From Cocleimonas sp. (GTDB lineage Bacteria; Pseudomonadota; Gammaproteobacteria; Thiotrichales; Thiotrichaceae), in the NCBI GenBank assembly GCA_023146675.1, contig JAGLBQ010000178.1:1-9938 (forward strand): a DNA stretch of 9,938 bases, written 5' to 3'. Of the stretch, positions 6,749-9,938 are shown piece by piece. A program made the position numbers and the translations under genes. The notes under the pieces were generated by a model. That model had not been told where the DNA came from. It made no database searches and worked only from the letters and a program-made list of their open reading frames with translations. Position 1 is the first letter of the stretch. Every line of letters begins with the position of its first letter.

Positions 6749-8208
6749 AGATGTCACCAACAACAAAAAAGACATACTTACTCCTCTTTAATCACTGGGT
6801 AGCCCCTGTTTTAATGGGTGCGCTCATTGTTACACCTATTATTTACTTCTCATCACCAATAGAAGCAGAGTCTTTAATAAAAAATAATACCACGATCAAT
6901 CCACTATCAAAATTCGCCAAAAAAAATTCAGTATCAGGTGCTTCTTGTAGTTTTAAAGCTACAAATAATCAATGTTTTGTTGAGCGACAGGCATTATGTG
7001 AAGCGGATATGCAGGCTGCAAAAATTGCATGGAAATATTTTGAAAATAATTATCAAGAAAAAACAGGGTTATTTAATGCTGCTAATAAATATCCATCTAC
7101 CACAATGTGGGATACAGGATCAGCATTAGCTGCAACCATAGCAGCACAAGATTTTGGCTTAATTTCAAAAAAGGAATTTGATGACAAAATTACTGCTTTA
7201 TTAAAGACACTTGTAACGATGGGACTATTTAACAAAGAAGCGCCCAATAAAGTATATAACACCAAAACCATGAAAATGGTGACCTATGGAAATAAAGTAA
7301 CACCTGATGGTATTGGGGTTTCAGTCCTTGATATGGCACGTTTAATCTCATGGTTGAATACACTATCCTGCAAACATCCAAAGTTTAGACATCAAGTAAA
7401 ACAAGCAATGAGCCGATGGAAGTTTGATCGTCTGATCAAAGATGGGCGTATGATTAGTTTAAAGCGTGATATGAAAACTAATGAAATTAAAATGTTTCAA
7501 GAAGGTCGTTTAGGTTATGAACAATATGCCGCTAAAATTATGCAACGCAATGGTCTAAGTCTTCCTGATTCGTCGACTTATCATAATGAGAACAAACAGA
7601 ATTTTGAGATATACGGCATCACAATTGCAACCGATAACCGTACCCCCACTAAGTTTCATTCCAGTAATTCAGTGGTGACAGAGTCTTATGTAATGGATGC
7701 GATTGAGAATGGTTTTGATGAAGAAAATACACCATTAATTAATAATATTTACCAAGTACAAAAACAACGCTGGCTTAATGAGGGCATTGTGACTGCGGTA
7801 TCGGAAGATAATATCAATAAAAAGCCCTATTTTGTTTATAACACTATCTTTTCCGGTGGCGATATTTGGATTGCTAAATCATCAAAAGGGGATGTCTTAA
7901 AATCCCATAAAACGGTTTCGACTAAAGCTGCGATTGCACTGGCTCTATTGTACCCTAATGATGAATATAGCGACGTATTAATTGATAAAGTCAGCAGTGC
8001 CTATGATCTTGAAAAGGGCTGGTATTCAGGTGTTTATGAAAATGGTGAAGGGTATAATACCTCGGCAACAGCCAATACAAATGGTGTTATTTTAAGTGCA
8101 TTACTGTATAAAAAATATGGCTCAACTCATGATGTTTGTCGTCGTTGCGTTGAGCAAAAACCTTTTTTAAAAACAACACCTAGTACTTGTGAGATAGCCA
8201 AAAAGTGA
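6745..8208 (+). CDS. DUF3131-family protein, probable glycan-active periplasmic protein
   Basis: A 487-residue protein with an N-terminal hydrophobic helix at about 18-36, then a large periplasmic part. The region AWKYFENNYQEKTGLF followed by YPSTTMWDTGSALAA (residues 95-130) is the hallmark of DUF3131 proteins, which are predicted to adopt an (alpha/alpha)6 glycoamylase-like fold and often sit in polysaccharide synthesis loci. A late segment, EKGWYSGVYENGEGYNTSATANTNGVIL near 422-450, has the look of the closing part of such a barrel. There are seven cysteines: C68, C77, C85, one near 209, and C465, C468 (a CRRC motif) and C482, suggesting disulfides. Both ends overlap neighbours by 4 bases. 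A role in trimming or modifying the polymer is inferred; no activity is established here. Confidence 0.82.
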   Translation: MKMSPTTKKTYLLLFNHWVAPVLMGALIVTPIIYFSSPIEAESLIKNNTTINPLSKFAKKNSVSGASCSFKATNNQCFVERQALCEADMQAAKIAWKYFENNYQEKTGLFNAANKYPSTTMWDTGSALAATIAAQDFGLISKKEFDDKITALLKTLVTMGLFNKEAPNKVYNTKTMKMVTYGNKVTPDGIGVSVLDMARLISWLNTLSCKHPKFRHQVKQAMSRWKFDRLIKDGRMISLKRDMKTNEIKMFQEGRLGYEQYAAKIMQRNGLSLPDSSTYHNENKQNFEIYGITIATDNRTPTKFHSSNSVVTESYVMDAIENGFDEENTPLINNIYQVQKQRWLNEGIVTAVSEDNINKKPYFVYNTIFSGGDIWIAKSSKGDVLKSHKTVSTKAAIALALLYPNDEYSDVLIDKVSSAYDLEKGWYSGVYENGEGYNTSATANTNGVILSALLYKKYGSTHDVCRRCVEQKPFLKTTPSTCEIAKK

Positions 8209-8972
8209 ATATTTATATATTGATTATCAGCTTATTATTGGGCACTTCATCATTGCTAGCAAATGCTGATATATTAAATACAACGACAGAAAATATTAAA
8301 TCATCCGATATTGAAGCCATTTCAACCGTTATTAATAAACCTAAGAAGGTTAAGAAAAATAAGCCTAAAAATCACGGTTTATCAGGACAGTTTTCTTATA
8401 AAGGTGCATTAGGTTCAAGCAGTAAAAGTATCAGTGCCAGTGTGAAATGGAAACCTGATCCTAAAGATTATTATTACGCAAAAACCAGCATAGCCCGTGA
8501 TTTATCCAAGCATCCTAAAGATGATTTTACCTATGGCTGGGGAATAGGCTATGACGACTGGCACGAAGGTACATGGACAGTGCAAGTGAATCACTGGGGA
8601 GGTATTGTTCCTGAAAAAGGTTTAGATACTTACAGTGCTGCGGCTAGCTTAGGCTATAAAGTAAAATCAGAGTTTTTAAAAAAGAATAAATTAAAATCAG
8701 GCATTACCATTGCTAAGCAACTGGGCGGGGACTCAGACTTTAAAATGAGTGCTTCACTGGGTTGGTCACCCGCACAATATTGGACTATTAAAGGTATTTT
8801 AGTTAAACCTTTAAATGGTGATGATCCCGTGTGGAACTATATTATTGGCTATGACGACTGGCATCCGAATACTTTTGGATTTGAGTACAGTAATTATAAT
8901 TCTAACTCTTTGTATGAAACTACCTTTAAAAAAAATGGGAAGTTAGCAATAACGTATAAATGGAGTTGGTAA
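8205..8972 (+). CDS. Small secreted beta-rich (outer-membrane-like) protein with internal repeat
   Basis: A 255-residue exported protein of no recognised family. The start is GTG, whose last bases overlap the TGA of the DUF3131 gene (GTGA). Residues 1-21 form a Sec signal peptide ending in LLANA. A Lys-rich linker (about 45-57) leads into a beta-rich region of roughly 195 residues with alternating aromatic and polar residues, ending in YKWSW, a C-terminal aromatic as in many outer-membrane barrels. Two halves are related: ISASVKWKP...GIGYDDWHEGTW (centre 115-120) and MSASLGWSP...IIGYDDWHPNTF (centre 215-220). It could be an outer-membrane pore for polymer export or a periplasmic lectin-like protein; neither is proven. 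It is the last gene before a 205-base gap. Confidence 0.82.
   Translation: MNIYILIISLLLGTSSLLANADILNTTTENIKSSDIEAISTVINKPKKVKKNKPKNHGLSGQFSYKGALGSSSKSISASVKWKPDPKDYYYAKTSIARDLSKHPKDDFTYGWGIGYDDWHEGTWTVQVNHWGGIVPEKGLDTYSAAASLGYKVKSEFLKKNKLKSGITIAKQLGGDSDFKMSASLGWSPAQYWTIKGILVKPLNGDDPVWNYIIGYDDWHPNTFGFEYSNYNSNSLYETTFKKNGKLAITYKWSW
8547..8863 (+). repeat. 17-base direct repeat exactly 300 bases apart, inside a coding duplication
   Basis: GGCTATGACGACTGGCA occurs at 8547-8563 and again at 8847-8863, in the same reading frame, encoding GYDDWH at residues 115-120 and 215-220. Surrounding sequence is similar at the protein level but diverged at the DNA level, indicating an old internal duplication of about 100 residues with a strongly conserved core. 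Confidence 0.85.
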
Positions 8973-9177
8973 TTTCATTGGGGAAATAAGATCAGGCAGA
9001 ATGTGCTGACGATAAGACGCACATCAAATAGTGCTTTACGACTATGGGGATAGTTATTAAAAATAATAAATTATGAGTGCACTAAATATTCAAAAAACAA
9101 TCAATTTTTTAGTATTCAAGAATTATCATTTTTAAAAAGCTAACAAATAAAACAATCTAAAAATAAGAAGATAAATT
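8973..9177 (+). other. Intergenic leader of the glycosyltransferase gene
   Basis: The only long gap within the plus-strand gene train. It contains three small hairpins in its first half and an AT-rich second half. No terminator with a T-run was seen, and no confident -35/-10 pair. A glycosyltransferase-specific promoter is possible here, but read-through from upstream is equally possible. Confidence 0.5.
9001..9069 (+). other. Three tandem inverted repeats in the leader
   Basis: Perfect arms ATGTGC/GCACAT (9001-9006 and 9019-9024), ATAGT/ACTAT (9028-9032 and 9041-9045) and TTATTA/TAATAA (9054-9059 and 9064-9069) follow one another within 69 bases. Stems are short (5-6 pairs). I do not recognise the pattern as a c-di-GMP or other known riboswitch. 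Confidence 0.4.
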
Positions 9178-9938
9178 ATGGGCTTTTACTTCGAAAAATT
9201 TGAACACAGAAAACCAGAGCCTCCTCTGGAGCATAATAAAACCGTTGAGACACTTTGGCATTTTTTTGCGATTATGGCGCTGATTGTGGGTGCGTGGTAT
9301 ATCTCATGGCGCTGGATGTATTCTTTAAATTACGAGGCGCTTTGGTATGCTATTCCTTTAGCGATTGCTGAAACAGGGGCGTATATCGGCCTAGCGTTAT
9401 TTACCTTTAATTTATGGAAGGTGGAGGATACGCCAAAGCAAACCGCTGCGAGTTTACTCAGTGAGGTGGTGAATTATGAGCCTCAGCAAGACCGTCCGAT
9501 TATTGTTGATGTTTATTTCCCGACTTACGATGAAGATCCTGAATTAGTACGCCTGAGTTTGTTGGATGCAAAGAAGCTACTGAATCCTATGAAGGTGGAT
9601 ATCCATATTCATGTTTTGGATGATGGCGGACGTGCCGAGATGTTGCAAGTTGCTAATGAAGAAGGGGTTAATTACATCACCCGTGAAGGAAATATCGGTT
9701 TTAAAGCGGGTAATTTACGCAATGCAATGGAGCAAACCATCGGTGATTTCATTATTATTTGCGATGCTGATACACGTCCGTTTCCGACCTTATTACAAAA
9801 TACCTTAGGTTATTTTCGTGATCCTGATGTGGCTTGGGTGCAAACCCCGCAATGGTTTTTTGATCTTCCTGAGGGGAAATCTTTAGACGATGCGATGGGA
9901 AAATACCTTTCTACTCCAGGGCGTTTACTCGGAAAAGG
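9178..9938 (+). CDS. Cellulose-synthase-like GT2 glycosyltransferase, 3' end outside window
   Basis: First 253 codons of a processive family 2 glycosyltransferase of the BcsA type, expected to polymerise a beta-linked polysaccharide from a nucleotide sugar while passing it through the inner membrane. Two membrane helices lie at about 26-48 and 55-79. The cytoplasmic GT-A domain begins at RPIIVDVYFPTYDED (106-120), with the first catalytic aspartates in VLDDGG (148-149), GFKAGNLRNA (174-183) for nucleotide binding, the DxD motif in CDADTR (196-198), and VQTPQWF (221-227). The TED and QxxRW motifs and any PilZ domain would fall beyond the window. The start ATG follows an AGAAG-like ribosome site. 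The gene looks richer in G+C than the genes before it. The family is certain; whether the product is cellulose or another polymer is not. Confidence 0.94.
   Translation, partial: MGFYFEKFEHRKPEPPLEHNKTVETLWHFFAIMALIVGAWYISWRWMYSLNYEALWYAIPLAIAETGAYIGLALFTFNLWKVEDTPKQTAASLLSEVVNYEPQQDRPIIVDVYFPTYDEDPELVRLSLLDAKKLLNPMKVDIHIHVLDDGGRAEMLQVANEEGVNYITREGNIGFKAGNLRNAMEQTIGDFIIICDADTRPFPTLLQNTLGYFRDPDVAWVQTPQWFFDLPEGKSLDDAMGKYLSTPGRLLGK

Larger units (their letters stand above)
2366..9938 (+). other. Putative signalling-polysaccharide operon
   Basis: Nine plus-strand genes follow one another with gaps of 24, 39 and 43 bases, an ATGA overlap, a 9-base gap, an ATGA overlap, a GTGA overlap and one 205-base gap. 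No terminator is visible between them. The first three encode partner-switch signalling, the remaining six envelope and polysaccharide functions. Co-transcription of the first eight is likely; inclusion of the glycosyltransferase is less sure. Confidence 0.6.

Noticed and set aside
9001..9050. c-di-GMP riboswitch in the leader
   Set aside because: A c-di-GMP switch would make sense before a BcsA-like gene, but I do not see the conserved GEMM bases or a tetraloop-receptor arrangement.
9073..9135. Possible 20-residue leader peptide before the glycosyltransferase
   Set aside because: It has an ATG and a stop but no ribosome site, no run of regulatory codons and no typical peptide character.
9611..9808. 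Plus-strand ORF of 65 codons
   Set aside because: It is out of frame inside the glycosyltransferase, whose catalytic motifs are in the other frame.

Overview
The window looks like chromosomal DNA of an AT-rich gammaproteobacterium. The evidence is the gene content: a Kef-type antiporter and an HptB/HsbR/HsbA-like signalling set, a combination best known from Pseudomonas. I cannot name the genus; a methanotroph or a Thiotrichales-like marine lineage would fit the composition, but that is a guess. There are no RNA genes, insertion sequences or CRISPR arrays.

Layout: the left end carries the first 461 codons of a Kef/CPA2 cation:proton antiporter on the minus strand, cut by the window edge. After a 390-base AT-rich gap comes a small histidine phosphotransfer (Hpt) gene, also on the minus strand. 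A 227-base divergent intergenic region with two clear inverted repeats separates it from a long plus-strand gene train that runs to the right edge.

The train starts with a partner-switching module: a response regulator fused to a PP2C (RsbU/SpoIIE-type) phosphatase, a STAS anti-sigma-factor antagonist with the phosphorylatable serine at residue 56, and a stand-alone RsbW-like HATPase kinase. Together with the divergent Hpt gene this is the HptB-HsbR-HsbA pathway, except that the kinase domain, fused to HsbR in Pseudomonas, is a separate gene here. No sigma factor or anti-sigma factor of the FlgM type is visible.

With only a 43-base gap, and then several 4-base stop/start overlaps, the train continues into envelope and exopolysaccharide genes: a membrane-anchored protein with a possible Ig-like periplasmic domain, an acyltransferase-3 membrane protein, a very lysine-rich membrane-anchored protein, a DUF3131 protein, and a small secreted beta-rich protein built from two ~100-residue repeats. 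After a 205-base gap with three tandem small hairpins comes a cellulose-synthase-like GT2 glycosyltransferase, cut at the right edge.

Working model (inference): sensor kinases phosphorylate the Hpt protein, which passes phosphate to the response regulator-phosphatase. The phosphatase and the separate kinase set the phosphorylation state of the STAS protein, and that switch controls making, acylation, trimming or export of a polysaccharide polymerised by the GT2 enzyme. The most interesting point is that a partner-switch appears to be built into a polysaccharide operon whose accessory genes are largely uncharacterised.
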